Assembly: GCA_005656395.1 (NCBI GenBank)
Contig: SRSI01000010.1
Location: 620,001 to 684,000 of the forward strand
Origin: Strongyloides papillosus
Taxonomy: Eukaryota; Nematoda; Chromadorea; Rhabditida; Strongyloididae
Length of the DNA: 64,000 nucleotides
Direction of reading: 5' to 3'
Shown here: piece by piece, positions 44,353 through 55,384 of the stretch
Layout: each line of letters starts with the position of its first letter
Position numbering within the stretch: the first letter of the stretch is position 1
Made by a program: the position numbers and the translations under genes
The notes under the pieces: generated by a model
The model's database searches: none
The model's input: the letters and a program-made list of their open reading frames with translations, nothing else
What the model was told of the DNA's origin: nothing

Positions 44353-46854
44353 ATTTTAAAACTAAAATTGATTTCTTATAAAGAATCTGTATATAGAACA
44401 AAAATTTACTGACGTTATAAATAAGTGTTTAAAATAAAAAACGATTAAAAAGAAAGTCTTTAGATAATAATACACATTTAAGCGCGTCAAAAGAAGGTGT
44501 GGTAAAGCGTTTCCACAGAAAAAAAATCAGTTCGGACAAGTTGTTGTAAGAGAAATGAGAAAATTATATAGTGAACCTACTTGGATATGAAATTGTCCAA
44601 GTAAATATACATAAATTTACATCGTGTTGTAAATTAATTACATAATTTTGTTAAATAAATGTATTTGATTTTCAATCACTTATATAAAAATGAAATGTGA
44701 AAAGAATGTTAAAAAAATTTCTTACTATTGATGTGTTTTAAAATAATGATGTTGAAATCTATGAATGATTTTTTAGTAATTTAAGCAGTATTTTTTACTA
44801 TGTAACATTATAGACATCTTATTGTAATTTTTTCATTTATTTTCCTATAAAATTTTTCTTTTTACTATAATTTAAATATACATAGAGGATTATTTATTGC
44901 TAATATAAACAATATAAGAAGTATAAAATTAGTAAATTTGTAAGGAATATACATTTGTAAATGAAATATCATAATTATGTTTATTATCTAGTTTTGTTTA
45001 AAAGTTTAGATAAGGTAAATCGTTAATGAAAATACTATAATTTTCTTATAATTTAGGAATATGTGATACTTTAACATTAGCATAACAAAATGCATAAAAA
45101 AGGGATTTATATATATATTAATTAATTTATATATGTAATAATTGATTCTATTCTATGGTGTTATTTTGAAATACCCCTATTTTAATAAGATATTATTTTT
45201 ATTTCTGATAATGTTCTAAATGTTTGTTTTAGTTTTAAAAGTTTTAGAAAAACAGCATTTTCTTCGATTAAAAAATATTTTTATTTATTGGTATTTATTC
45301 TACTAACTTGATTTTTTAAGATAAAAATTTTCGCTTTTAAATCAGTTTTAGAATACTTAAAGAAAACTACCTATTGTTAATATATGTTATATACAAGGTA
45401 AACAACAAAAGAGCCACTATTGTAGTGATTTTTGTGTATGTTGTTTCAATCATTTAAATTTACCATCTAATTAGTTTCTAAATAAAAAAGTATAGAAATA
45501 ATAAAATTCCTCAATGTCAATTAATTTTTCAAAAAATTATCCTATAAATTAAAGTAATATGTGACTAATGCCAAATTACATCAAGTTTTTTTATAATTAT
45601 CTTTATGAAGAAATAGCTTTAAAGTATTTATTTAATTTCAATAGATTATCTTACAGAGAAAATATTTTTATATTTTTTTCTTTTTTAGGAGTATCCTTGT
45701 TATAGTCCATCATCTACAATCTAAGTTTTTATATTATTTTAAAGTATTTTAATAAGTAAATTTAAAGAGAGTATATTATTACATATTATATCGTTTAGCG
45801 TATACAATCGTACTAATTCGCAAACTCAAAAAGATCATAAGTTTATTACATGTTATTAGATAACATTTAAGCCAAATTAGTATACATAAATAATTTATTT
45901 TATACAAAAATTTTTATACCTATTGATATTAAAGTAAAAGGTATTAACATATTACATTTTTTCAAATTTTTTTGTTGATTATATAGAAGAAGTTGAGACA
46001 AAACAAAATGTTAGAGAAGGTTTTAAAATTCATCAATATATTTTATCCAAATACATATATTAATTTTTTCGGTTATATCGAGTAAAAGTATCACAATATT
46101 ATAATTTAATTTTGTTATTTTGAAAATCCCTTTAAAATTTCATAGTAATTTTTTTACGTTATATTATTCATTTTCTTCAAATGCTGTAAAAAATAACAGT
46201 ACAAAAAAATCAAACAAATATATTTATTTTAAATCGACTCAATAACAAAAATTATTATTTCTAAACTATATAGTAGATGTGTGTGCAAATATTTTTTCAG
46301 CTATGTGGATTTGTTATTCATAGAATAATTCAAAACTTTACTAATTATCAACTAAATACAAATACTTTATTTATGGGAATTTTCTAATGCATATAATTTG
46401 GTAGCGTTACTAAGAAGTAATATTAATTTTAAATTGAATAATAGAAAAAAATTATAAACACATAATTCGATAATTAGAAAATTATTAGACTACTTTACAT
46501 TTAGCATAATTACATCTTGTGATTTTTTTATTTCTAGAAAGAAAATTTTATGCACTTTCATTTTGAAATAATTGTCATTCAATTTACAATGGTGAAATCA
46601 TATGTTTAATTTACTGCTGTAGTATATTAGCATATTTTGTTTCTAGACTATAATTGTTTAGAAGAAATAACATATCTAACAATCATTTGATTCTTCTTTC
46701 CGTTATCATACTTAATCTTGTTTTTTTATTATTTATCTTTTCCGATACTCCGAATGTGATATATTTTATTATATCGTGTAACAGTGCTACTTTAATTCAT
46801 TAAAAATTAAAATTAGTTCTAAAAAAACATATCAAAAGTGCAATCTGATACACG
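44353..46854. other. Intergenic, about 2.5 kb
   Basis: Upstream of the divergent FAF1 and NAP1 genes. AT-rich; I find no ORF, repeat family or RNA gene. Confidence 0.5.
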
Positions 46855-46862
46855 TATATAAG
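46855..46862 (+). promoter_or_regulatory. TATA-box-like element of NAP1
   Basis: TATATAAG lies about 90 bp before a candidate non-coding or uORF first exon of NAP1 (ending 46981). Based on motif and position only. Confidence 0.4.
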
Positions 46863-46947
46863 TACATATTTTTGAAGTCATTTTGCTTGAAGTTTATCTA
46901 TCCCACCTCTTTGTTAAATATTATTTCACTTTTTAACCGTACCAACG

Positions 46948-46981
46948 ATGACTGTTACAGAGTATTATAAAGTTCCTTGTG
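46948..46981 (+). other. Candidate 5' exon of NAP1 with a short upstream ORF
   Basis: An ATG at 46948 opens MTVTEYYKVPC and ends at a perfect GTGAGT donor at 46982. The next strong acceptor (TTTTTTTTTAG) at 47673 lies 18 nt before the NAP1 ATG. Joined, the short ORF stops at TAA after 12 codons and 13 nt before NAP1 starts, so it could act as a translational uORF. Confidence 0.45.
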
Positions 46982-47691
46982 GTGAGTTTCGCATTCCATA
47001 CTAAAAGTGGGCTTCAAACAAATTTGATTTTAAAATTTATCTGTCACAGCCTACCATAGAATTGAATAATTTCGTGGCTAGTATATTATCATTGTATTTA
47101 TTAACATGTCCGTACACTATTTATATTATTCAAACATTTAATTTTATATACAAAATATATTTCATCATAATTTTAATAATTCCAAAATTATACCTCTGTT
47201 TACAGTAAAATTATTCGAAATTATAAATTGTTCTATGCATTTTGTTATAGAGTATAAATCAATTATCATATTAAATGTTTAATTTTCGAAAGAACATTCT
47301 ATATACCAACTATGATACATTTCTCTTGAATTTCAAAATTTCACGCATTCTACTTGGTAAAAAGCGTATGAGTAGAAATTCGAAAGAAAATTGTATATAG
47401 TTCATTTGAAAAAATAGGCTAGTTATTTCTTGATTAAATAGTTGTCGTTACAAGACCGACATTGAAATAAAGTTTAACTATTGGGGAAAGTATTACGATA
47501 GGTATTTTTTTACAACTTTAAATTTTGGTATAGAGGTTATCATAATTTATGTATTTTTATTCTCTGGGATGTTTAATTTTTTGAGATATACTAATAAAAA
47601 TCGATAGTTTACATTAACCGTTTTTTGTATATTTTTTTGGTAGGAAAATTCAATAAGTTTGCTTTTTTTTTAGGTTAACGGCGACGTAACA

Positions 47692-48637
47692 ATGAGTTTT
47701 CCACGTATTACTGATGAGCTTTCTAATATTCCTCTTCACATCGAAAAGGCTCCTGCTGACCAAAAAAGATATGTTCAAGCTTTAAAGAAAAATCAAAAAG
47801 AAGTTTTTAATGCTGAGGTCGAGTTTTACAAGAAAATTCTTGAACTTCAAATTGAACACCAAAATAAAGTTAATAAAATATTGGATGTCCGTGCCGCTAT
47901 TATTAATGGAGAAAAAGATATAAAGGATGAAGATTGTATTGAAGAAGCTATCTCTAATTTATCAATTGAAGATCAAGAGGTACTTTAAATTTTACTTTCC
48001 AATCTTTAATGGTTTTTTTTAGAAAATCTTCCAAGGCTCAGCAACAAATGAGAAAGGTATTAAAGGATTTTGGCTTCATGTTCTCCAAGGATTTGCTGAA
48101 ACTTCAGAAAGAATTTTTGAAAGAGATGAACCAATTTTGGAACAATTAAAAGATATTAAACTCAACTTGTTTAATAACGGAGAAAATGATCAAGGATTTA
48201 TCTTGACCTTTGTCTTTGGAGAAAATGAATTTTTCGAAGAGAAAGAACTAGTCAAAACATACAAAACTTCTTATCATCCAGAAGAAGGTGAAGAATTTTG
48301 GCTTTATGATGGAAACCATATTGTTTCCGTTGAAAGTTCCAAAGTAACATGGAAAGCAGGAAAAAATCCATTAGTAGGAAGACAAGGAAAGGACTCTTCT
48401 TTGGAAGAAGCACAATCATTTTTCGAATACTTTATGGTTGCCATTAATATCAATGAATGTGCTGACGAAGAAGACAAGGAAACTGCTTTTGTTGATTTTG
48501 AGCTTGGTCAATTGTTCCGTGACGAAGTTATTCCACGTGCTACTTTAATTTACACCGGTGAATATGTTGGTGACGACAACTTGGATATGTATGAAGATGG
48601 TGAAGAGGAAGAATCAGATGAGGATGAGGAGAATTAA
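47692..48637 (+). CDS. nap-1: Nucleosome assembly protein NAP1
   Basis: Histone H2A-H2B chaperone. Exons 47692-47979 and 48023-48637 with a 43-nt phase-0 intron give 300 residues. A long N-terminal dimerisation helix (YVQALKKNQKEVFNAEVEFY) leads to the NAP core: KGIKGFWLHVLQGFAET, DEPILEQLKDIKLNL, FILTFVFGENEFFE, then SFFEYFMVAI and ELGQLFRDEVIPRATLIYTGE. An acidic tail (EDGEEEESDEDEEN) ends the protein. The length is shorter than most NAP1L proteins but complete. The ATG at 47692 follows a strong acceptor. Confidence 0.95.
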
Positions 48638-48933
48638 ATATACTTGTTATGCTACCTATGATTATTTTGTAGTAATTCAGTTTAACATTATATATTGTTT
48701 TTTTGGTAATTGTAAACTTCGTTGTTAATTATTGTTAAAAAGCATAATTGGAAAATTTTATAAAGTTTACCACGAATTTGTCAGGTGCCCATTAGTACAT
48801 GTAATGGAATCATTATGTGTACAATATATAGTTGTGTAAATATTATCATTAAAGTAACGAATCATATTATTAAGTTAAATGTAAACAAATTTTTTATCTC
48901 TTGATAACAATATTTTATAATTAAAAAATATGA
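48638..48933. other. Short 3' spacer between convergent genes
   Basis: About 300 bp of AT-rich 3' UTR sequence from NAP1 and the RING/B-box gene. No gene seen. Confidence 0.55.
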
Positions 48934-50883
48934 CTATACAGAATCAACTTTAGATAATTTGTTGTACATTTCGATTGTTATTGTTCTTTCTCTTTTGTCA
49001 ATTACTTCGTCACATATTTCTTCTAGATTTTCAATAATCTCTCTTTCTAGATATTTTATATCGCTTTCAAAATTTTCTACAATGTCGTTTATTTTTTCCT
49101 CATTTTTTTGGAAATTAGTGGTTTCATTCTCATTAAACTTTTCTTCAATTTCAATAGCGTTCTGGTTCAATGCTCTATCAATGGTCTGGTAAAATCTTTT
49201 TTTTTCAATTGACAGTAAAGAATTTGTAATTGTTGTGAAAATTGATTCTTTGAAATTTTTAGTTATTTCTTCAATTTTATTATCAATTTCTATTTTCTTA
49301 TCAAAGATAAATGTTTGTCGTTTTATATATTCTTTTAAAGATAAATAAGAATGATTTCTATGTAATATTAATACACAACTAGAACAAAATTGTTTATATT
49401 TTTCAGAATCTGCTAAATTCTCTTGTTGTGTTTCGTTATTACATGATAAACAAATAAATGAATTAGATATTCGGTGGAATAATTGACACGACTGACAGAG
49501 TATTTCTTCATTTTTATTTTTTAAAATAAACACAATAGCTTCTTCCAAACAATAATTTTTTGGTAATCCAACTGTAGGTACTTCAGTATTTTCTCTACAA
49601 ATAGGACATGTAATAATTTTTTTATTTTCATTAGATGATTCAATTTTGATTTCTAAAAGATTACAACAATTAAGACACAAGCTATGGCCACAATTTAAAT
49701 TTCTTGGATCATTATATAATTCTAAACACACTGGACAACATAATTCTTTTTCCACAGCTGTTGGATTTTCTTTTTTTCGCCTTTTTATAATTTCATCATC
49801 GATATTTACTTCTCTTGGTATATCATTGACATAATTTTCAATTTCTTCACAATTCATTTCCATTGCTTTAAGACTAATTTTGTGCAATTTATCTCTAAAT
49901 TTTTCAATATCATAGTGTATAAATAATGTTTTATTTTTAGTTATTCTTATTCCGAAATTTTCTGCATTTTTATCAATTTTTAATGTAACATTATACTTTT
50001 TCCAACAAACTGGATCATTTTTTAAACCATGTTCTATACTCCATATTTGTAAGTAATGTTCTTGATTTTCATGATTTTTTGTAAATGTTACAAAAATGTG
50101 ATAATTATTGTACCATGATACACACCATGTTGTATTTGAATGTTCAGGGAATGTACAACTCCTTTTATCAGGGAGTAATTCATCAATTCCAACTGTTATA
50201 AATGTCTTTTCAGATGACATTGATTTTGTGTATTTAGCCATGCACTTATCTTTATTATTTGATATGAAAATAACATAATCATTTTTCACAAATGGGTGTT
50301 CCCATATTCTCAAATCTTCTTCAGATATATTACTTTTTTTTCTTTTGCTTTTTCCAACCAACTCACCTATTCTTTTTTTTAAGGTAAAAGATTTACAATC
50401 TAACTGATAAAAAACAAATTCAAGTTCATTTTTTTTATAAAAGATAACTTCAATTAATGTGTCATCATTTCCATGCCCTACAGAATAATGAATATCATGG
50501 TAATTAAAATGTTTCAAATCTTCATTTAAGTTAATCTTAATTTCACGTAATTTGAATAAAGTAGTATTGTTATTCGATACTGAAAACATTACAAATTGAT
50601 AAAATTTTTTTGCACTATTATAAAACAATATTACTAAATGTGGAATTATTTCAAGGGTTATAACAAATAATGATTTACTTATCCATTTTCTATTATAATA
50701 ATCTTTATCAAAAAATTTCATTATTTCTCTTTCACCATTATTAAGATTAAGTCTTATAATATTTGCTGTAACACTATCGTAAAAATACCCAAAATTTCCA
50801 TCATTAGAAAAGGCAATATTATTTAATGAACTATAGCCACCTCGATATGGAACTAGGTAATCAGTTTGTGTCTGAGAATTCAT
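48934..50883 (-). CDS. RING and B-box protein with an N-terminal propeller-like region
   Basis: A single exon encodes 649 residues. The RING is central, at about residues 382-430 (CCPVCLELYNDPRNLNCGHS, then CPICRENTEVPTVGLPK). A B-box-like zinc module follows (CQSCQLFHR to CSSCVLILHRNHS). A long charged coiled coil (EKRKFYQTIDRALN-type heptads) runs to the C-terminus. The first 380 residues are unlike any zinc domain. They consist of repeated beta-rich segments, such as YHDIHYSVGHGNDDTLIEVI and CVSWYNNYHIFVTFTKN, suggesting a divergent beta-propeller. TRIM proteins carry their propeller or NHL part after the coiled coil, so the order is reversed here. Predicted role: a ubiquitin E3 ligase; substrates unknown. 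Confidence 0.8.
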   Translation of the reverse strand: MNSQTQTDYLVPYRGGYSSLNNIAFSNDGNFGYFYDSVTANIIRLNLNNGEREIMKFFDKDYYNRKWISKSLFVITLEIIPHLVILFYNSAKKFYQFVMFSVSNNNTTLFKLREIKINLNEDLKHFNYHDIHYSVGHGNDDTLIEVIFYKKNELEFVFYQLDCKSFTLKKRIGELVGKSKRKKSNISEEDLRIWEHPFVKNDYVIFISNNKDKCMAKYTKSMSSEKTFITVGIDELLPDKRSCTFPEHSNTTWCVSWYNNYHIFVTFTKNHENQEHYLQIWSIEHGLKNDPVCWKKYNVTLKIDKNAENFGIRITKNKTLFIHYDIEKFRDKLHKISLKAMEMNCEEIENYVNDIPREVNIDDEIIKRRKKENPTAVEKELCCPVCLELYNDPRNLNCGHSLCLNCCNLLEIKIESSNENKKIITCPICRENTEVPTVGLPKNYCLEEAIVFILKNKNEEILCQSCQLFHRISNSFICLSCNNETQQENLADSEKYKQFCSSCVLILHRNHSYLSLKEYIKRQTFIFDKKIEIDNKIEEITKNFKESIFTTITNSLLSIEKKRFYQTIDRALNQNAIEIEEKFNENETTNFQKNEEKINDIVENFESDIKYLEREIIENLEEICDEVIDKRERTITIEMYNKLSKVDSV

Positions 50884-52504
50884 TATATATTATAATATCT
50901 TTCAAACAGGTAATAATAAAAAAATATATATGTTTAGGTCATAGGAAAAATATAAATAAAAAATAATCGTTACTCTAGTGTGTTCACTCCTTACAATAAA
51001 AATAATTCAATGAATCATGCAATATAAAATTCATATAATATACAATTTGGTTGTAAGATATAATAGTAATGGAAAACATTAAACACATTCTTATTAATAT
51101 TGGACCTTATGACCACCTTCCTATATAAAGAATGTCCTTTTAGAAACATTTAATAGTAATACAATCAAAAGGAAAAGTTGAAGTCTTTCTATTAGTATGA
51201 AGAGATGTAAAACTTATAACTATACCTTGATAATGTTTAACATAATTAAATAAACATTTTCTCAGTTATTTACTTTAAAAAGCAAATTTCTCTATAATTA
51301 TACAAAGTATATTGCTTCAAAGATACAAGATTTAAAAAAAAATAATGAAATGTACATATATTTTAATGAATATCTACAATATATATAAATATAATTTAAT
51401 ATTAAATGATAAAAAAAGTATGTAAAATATACAACTGTACTTTAAAAGGAATGATTACTAATTTAAAAATAATTTAGAAAATTGTGATAGTTTCCAAAAC
51501 TTTAATATTGTTTCAAACATTGTTTACATTCAACATTTCAAATGAAATTTTTTGAATAAAATAAAAGTTTAACAAATTACTTAAAATATCTTAAAAAACA
51601 TCATTGTTATTTTTAATTACAAACAGCTTATTTATAAATATCAAACTATATAAGAATTATTATTTTATCATAACAGCAAAAGATATTTTAGATTCATTTT
51701 TTTAAAGATCAATTTACAGTTTTCTGGCAACATAAAAATTTAATGAAGTCTCATATTTAATTCAGATACATTCTTACAGATTGACTATTCCAGTATCTTA
51801 ATATTTTATAGTGATTAATAAATTTTTACTTTTTTACACAATCACATTTTTATTAAAAATATTTTATTATTTTACTATAAATAGTGATTATATAATGTAA
51901 AAAAAATCCTCGTGTTTTATTATATTAAATATTATTAATAATACGATCCAATTAATATATAATCCTTGTAAACGCATTTTTTATTGAAAATTTTGTTGAA
52001 AATTTATATAATTAAGGAAAATGAATAAATCAAAAAATTAAAAAATTTTAATAAAAAACTTTTTAATATATTACACATAAATATTGTATTTAAGAGTAAA
52101 TATGTTTTTTATTATATAAAAATTCTACATTTTTTGGCTATCCCTAAATTAAGATTCATTTTAAATGTATATAAATTAGTATGAATTGAAGTCAATTTTT
52201 ATAATACAAAAATTGGCATGAGGAAATGCAACTAACAATGATAATATTTACGTAGAACTTTATAGATATAGTAACAAAAAATAAAAACAAAAAGAGGTTA
52301 TTTAAAATAAATTTTTCTTTTTAAACGTAAAAAATTAATAACATATAATACATATATATAGTATACCGTAAAATTAAAAAAATATTGGGCATAAATCATG
52401 TAATCCACATAAACAAATGAATTATACCCCATAAAAGTAGATGATATTAAGTAAATAAGTGAGTATCAAAGTATAATGAAATGTATGTTTAAGTATTGGA
52501 GTTA
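50884..52504. other. Intergenic, about 1.6 kb
   Basis: Very AT-rich spacer between the RING/B-box gene and the zinc-finger cluster. No gene, RNA or repeat seen. Confidence 0.55.
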
Positions 52505-54217
52505 TTATATATTAATTTTTAAATCTGGATAAGCTTGTTCGAATACTTCTTCATATGCCTTCAAATCGTCTTTCGACATTATTGATGCTACACATGTGTA
52601 TTGCATTGGACTCTTGTCAAATTTTATGTGATAATTATTGAAAAAAGGTCCAATGTCAGTGTGCTTTCGTCCCCAATGTTTTTCTAAGTCATCCATATCA
52701 TAATATTTCGGTTCTTTGCATTCTTGGCATGCGAGTATATTATAATTTTTATCCTTTCGATTCATATGTTTTTCTATAACGTGTCTAATTAAATATCTTT
52801 CTACAGGAACCTTCTTTTTACATATACAACAATCGATATGGTCTTTTCCATTTGCTTTTTTACAAAAATATTCTGAACTAAGATAATCGCATTTCTCAGA
52901 ACTATATGATAAAAAAAGTTGAACACCCTCATTTCTTTCTATAGGTTCCCCACAATATTTACGTATTAAATTAGGAAAACATTCAATAAATAGTTGTTCA
53001 TATTTTAATAAACCATTTGCCGTTATATTCACATGTACATGTTTCTCACGTTTTTTTTCATAAGCATCAATATTATTAACAAATGATATGACATTATGAT
53101 AATCCATAGCATGACTTTTCAGTTTACTCATATCGTCGGATCCATATCCGCATCGTTTAATAGAACATGAAAGTAAGGGTGATTTATATTCTTGATTAGT
53201 ATTATGATAATCAAGTATGTGATGAATTATATCATATTCATCCCTAACTCCTCTTTTACATAATTTACAATGTGTTACATTTGATGAAGGAAGCAGTTTG
53301 CTTATTTCATCTCCATCAAGAATGAAAGCATATTGCAGTATATATCTATTTGAAGATAAAGTTGGTTTCAAAACATCGTATGAAGACCTCTGTCTTTTAG
53401 TTGGTCTGTCATAAGAATCTAAAGAACATGAATCATCGATATCATTTTTATCATATGTAATTCTTTCTCTAATTCTTTGTTTTTTTGTTGAACTATCTAA
53501 TGGTTCAAATGTATCCATCTTACATTGACTTTCTTTTTCATCATTAATATTTTTTTCTATATTTTCTTGTAATTCATCATCTTTTTGACAAGTCTCGGTA
53601 GGATCTTCTTGAAATGAGATGCTTGAACAATCAGATGTATTTTTAATAATGTTCTCAACAGTAGACATTTCATTTCTAGAAAAAGTATAATCTGAATCCT
53701 TAGGAGATGTTTCATCACTAAGATTTGGATGTTCCTTATTAATATCCTTTGGAACCTTATTATTTCCTTGAGTATTTTCTTGGTCTTTTAAGATTGATTT
53801 ACTCTTTTTTACGCTTCCAATTTCTGTATTTTCCTTACAATCATTAGAACTTTTTGAATCTTGGCTGTTATTATTTGTGCTATTATCGCTACAAATATTA
53901 TCACCATTAATTGCCTCTATTGGAGGCCTTATGATTCTACATTTATCCAGATTTTCCTCACCAAATTTCCTTGTGTATCTCATATCACAATAAATAATAC
54001 CAAATATTCTAAAGTTTGAAGTATACCTTCCAGCCTCAATCATTATATGTGTGGTCTCACTTTCGTGAAAATGCTTATCGCCAATTTTATATGCTTCAAA
54101 AGTACATTCACTACATGTCCACGGTACGTAGTTTAAATGATCCTTAAAGACATGCTTTATAGCTTCATCTCTAGTTAAGGCTTTTCTATCACATAATGTA
54201 CAGTTGAGTTCTTCCAT
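52505..54217 (-). CDS. Paired C2H2 zinc-finger protein A of a tandem family
   Basis: A single exon encodes 570 residues. The N-terminal pair of fingers has LNCTLCDRK and PWTCSECTFEAYKIGDKHFH. A Ser/Asn/Glu-rich linker of about 200 residues contains basic, nuclear-signal-like patches (KKQRIRERI, RPTKRQR). A middle pair follows (HCKLCKRGVRDEYDIIHHIL, LLSCSIKRCGYGSDDMSK) and then a C-terminal pair (IDCCICKKKVPVERYLIRHV, ILACQECKEPKYYDMDDLEK). The end matches members C and D in shape (FFNNYHIKFD). Probably a nuclear DNA- or chromatin-binding protein, inferred from the zinc fingers. An acceptor lies 6 bp before the ATG. Confidence 0.8.
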   Translation of the reverse strand: MEELNCTLCDRKALTRDEAIKHVFKDHLNYVPWTCSECTFEAYKIGDKHFHESETTHIMIEAGRYTSNFRIFGIIYCDMRYTRKFGEENLDKCRIIRPPIEAINGDNICSDNSTNNNSQDSKSSNDCKENTEIGSVKKSKSILKDQENTQGNNKVPKDINKEHPNLSDETSPKDSDYTFSRNEMSTVENIIKNTSDCSSISFQEDPTETCQKDDELQENIEKNINDEKESQCKMDTFEPLDSSTKKQRIRERITYDKNDIDDSCSLDSYDRPTKRQRSSYDVLKPTLSSNRYILQYAFILDGDEISKLLPSSNVTHCKLCKRGVRDEYDIIHHILDYHNTNQEYKSPLLSCSIKRCGYGSDDMSKLKSHAMDYHNVISFVNNIDAYEKKREKHVHVNITANGLLKYEQLFIECFPNLIRKYCGEPIERNEGVQLFLSYSSEKCDYLSSEYFCKKANGKDHIDCCICKKKVPVERYLIRHVIEKHMNRKDKNYNILACQECKEPKYYDMDDLEKHWGRKHTDIGPFFNNYHIKFDKSPMQYTCVASIMSKDDLKAYEEVFEQAYPDLKINI

Positions 54218-54615
54218 TTTCTATCTAAATAGGATAATAAGAAAAGGTTAACAAAACACCAATAAATATAATAAATTGGAAGAAAAACCAATATTATATA
54301 TAATGGATGGCATTAGAAAATCTATTCATATTTTTTTTATTATATTATTAAACATAAATTATTACTTTTTGTAAGGAGAAAATAAATTCTAATAATTAAT
54401 TTTCCTTGTTTGAAGGAACCCATAAAAATATCTATATAGTAATCAAATTACTGCATTAAGAATACTGAATAAATGATAAATATAGAATAAAAAAAACAAG
54501 TAACAATAAAAGTGTAATCGCAAGTTTCAGTGAATTCGGTGTAATTTTTAAATTCATTGACATTAAAAAATAACTAAATTCGTTTGATCAAGAAAATTCT
54601 TACTTGAAAATTCTT
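54218..54615. other. Spacer between zinc-finger members A and B
   Basis: About 400 bp, AT-rich. It contains a GTAAGA donor 12 nt after the member B stop (minus strand) and the CTATTTAG acceptor just before the member A ATG. Confidence 0.5.
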
Positions 54616-55266
54616 CTAAACTTTGTCTACGCTTAAATCATTTTCCTTTGGTATATTAATGGGAATTGAAAAATAATCTATTTCACTATCGTTTTGTAAC
54701 AAAACTTCTAAACCATATCGAGTGGCAAACATAAAATCATCTTCCACCATCCTAGATATGCATTTGACGACAACATTATGATGCAAATTTGTATAAACAT
54801 TATCTGAATCAATCTGTTTTCTAAATTTTTCATCCAGTTTTACAAAATTTAAATGTAATGATATATGGCTTAATAAATCTGTACATTTGAGTTTTTCTTT
54901 GCAAAATAGACAAGAAATAAGTGTCGTTATACTTATTAGTTTATATTTTATACCATTTCTATTATTCCTTAAAATTTTAAAACTTTGGTTACTAAAGTTA
55001 ACTTTTTCTGTATGTGCATAATGTGTTATTTTTTGTAATCTGTCAACAAAAAGTTTCACGTAAGCATTATTCATTTGAGAAGATAAGTGACAAGTTTCAG
55101 ATATATGGTCAAGAAATTCAATATCCTCATAACATTCAAAATCACATTCCCCACAGCGATAGAGAGGATATATAAGATGACTTTCAATATGCAATTTTAA
55201 TATAGAACAATCAACTAATTTCCCACAAAATAAACAATTGTACTTTATGTTATCCACTTCTAACAT
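54616..55266 (-). CDS. Paired C2H2 zinc-finger protein B, short member
   Basis: A single exon encodes 216 residues. The N-terminal finger pair (YNCLFCGKLVDCSILKLHI, YRCGECDFECYEDIEFLDHI) aligns clearly with the starts of members A, C and D. A further CxxC segment, SCLFCKEKLKCTDLLSHISLH, follows. The second-half finger module of the paralogues is missing. The protein ends SVDKV, and a consensus GTAAGA donor lies 12 nt after the stop. This looks like a truncated paralogue that lost its second exon, although the remaining frame is intact. It could still be a functional short protein. Confidence 0.7.
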   Translation of the reverse strand: MLEVDNIKYNCLFCGKLVDCSILKLHIESHLIYPLYRCGECDFECYEDIEFLDHISETCHLSSQMNNAYVKLFVDRLQKITHYAHTEKVNFSNQSFKILRNNRNGIKYKLISITTLISCLFCKEKLKCTDLLSHISLHLNFVKLDEKFRKQIDSDNVYTNLHHNVVVKCISRMVEDDFMFATRYGLEVLLQNDSEIDYFSIPINIPKENDLSVDKV

Positions 55267-55384
55267 TTTCTAAAAAAAAATTTAGTATTAAATAAAAATA
55301 TAAGTATGAAAGTGTATATAACACATGATAAAAATTTTAAAAATATTAAATTTATTATACAGCACTAAGTTTAATATAAAACTA

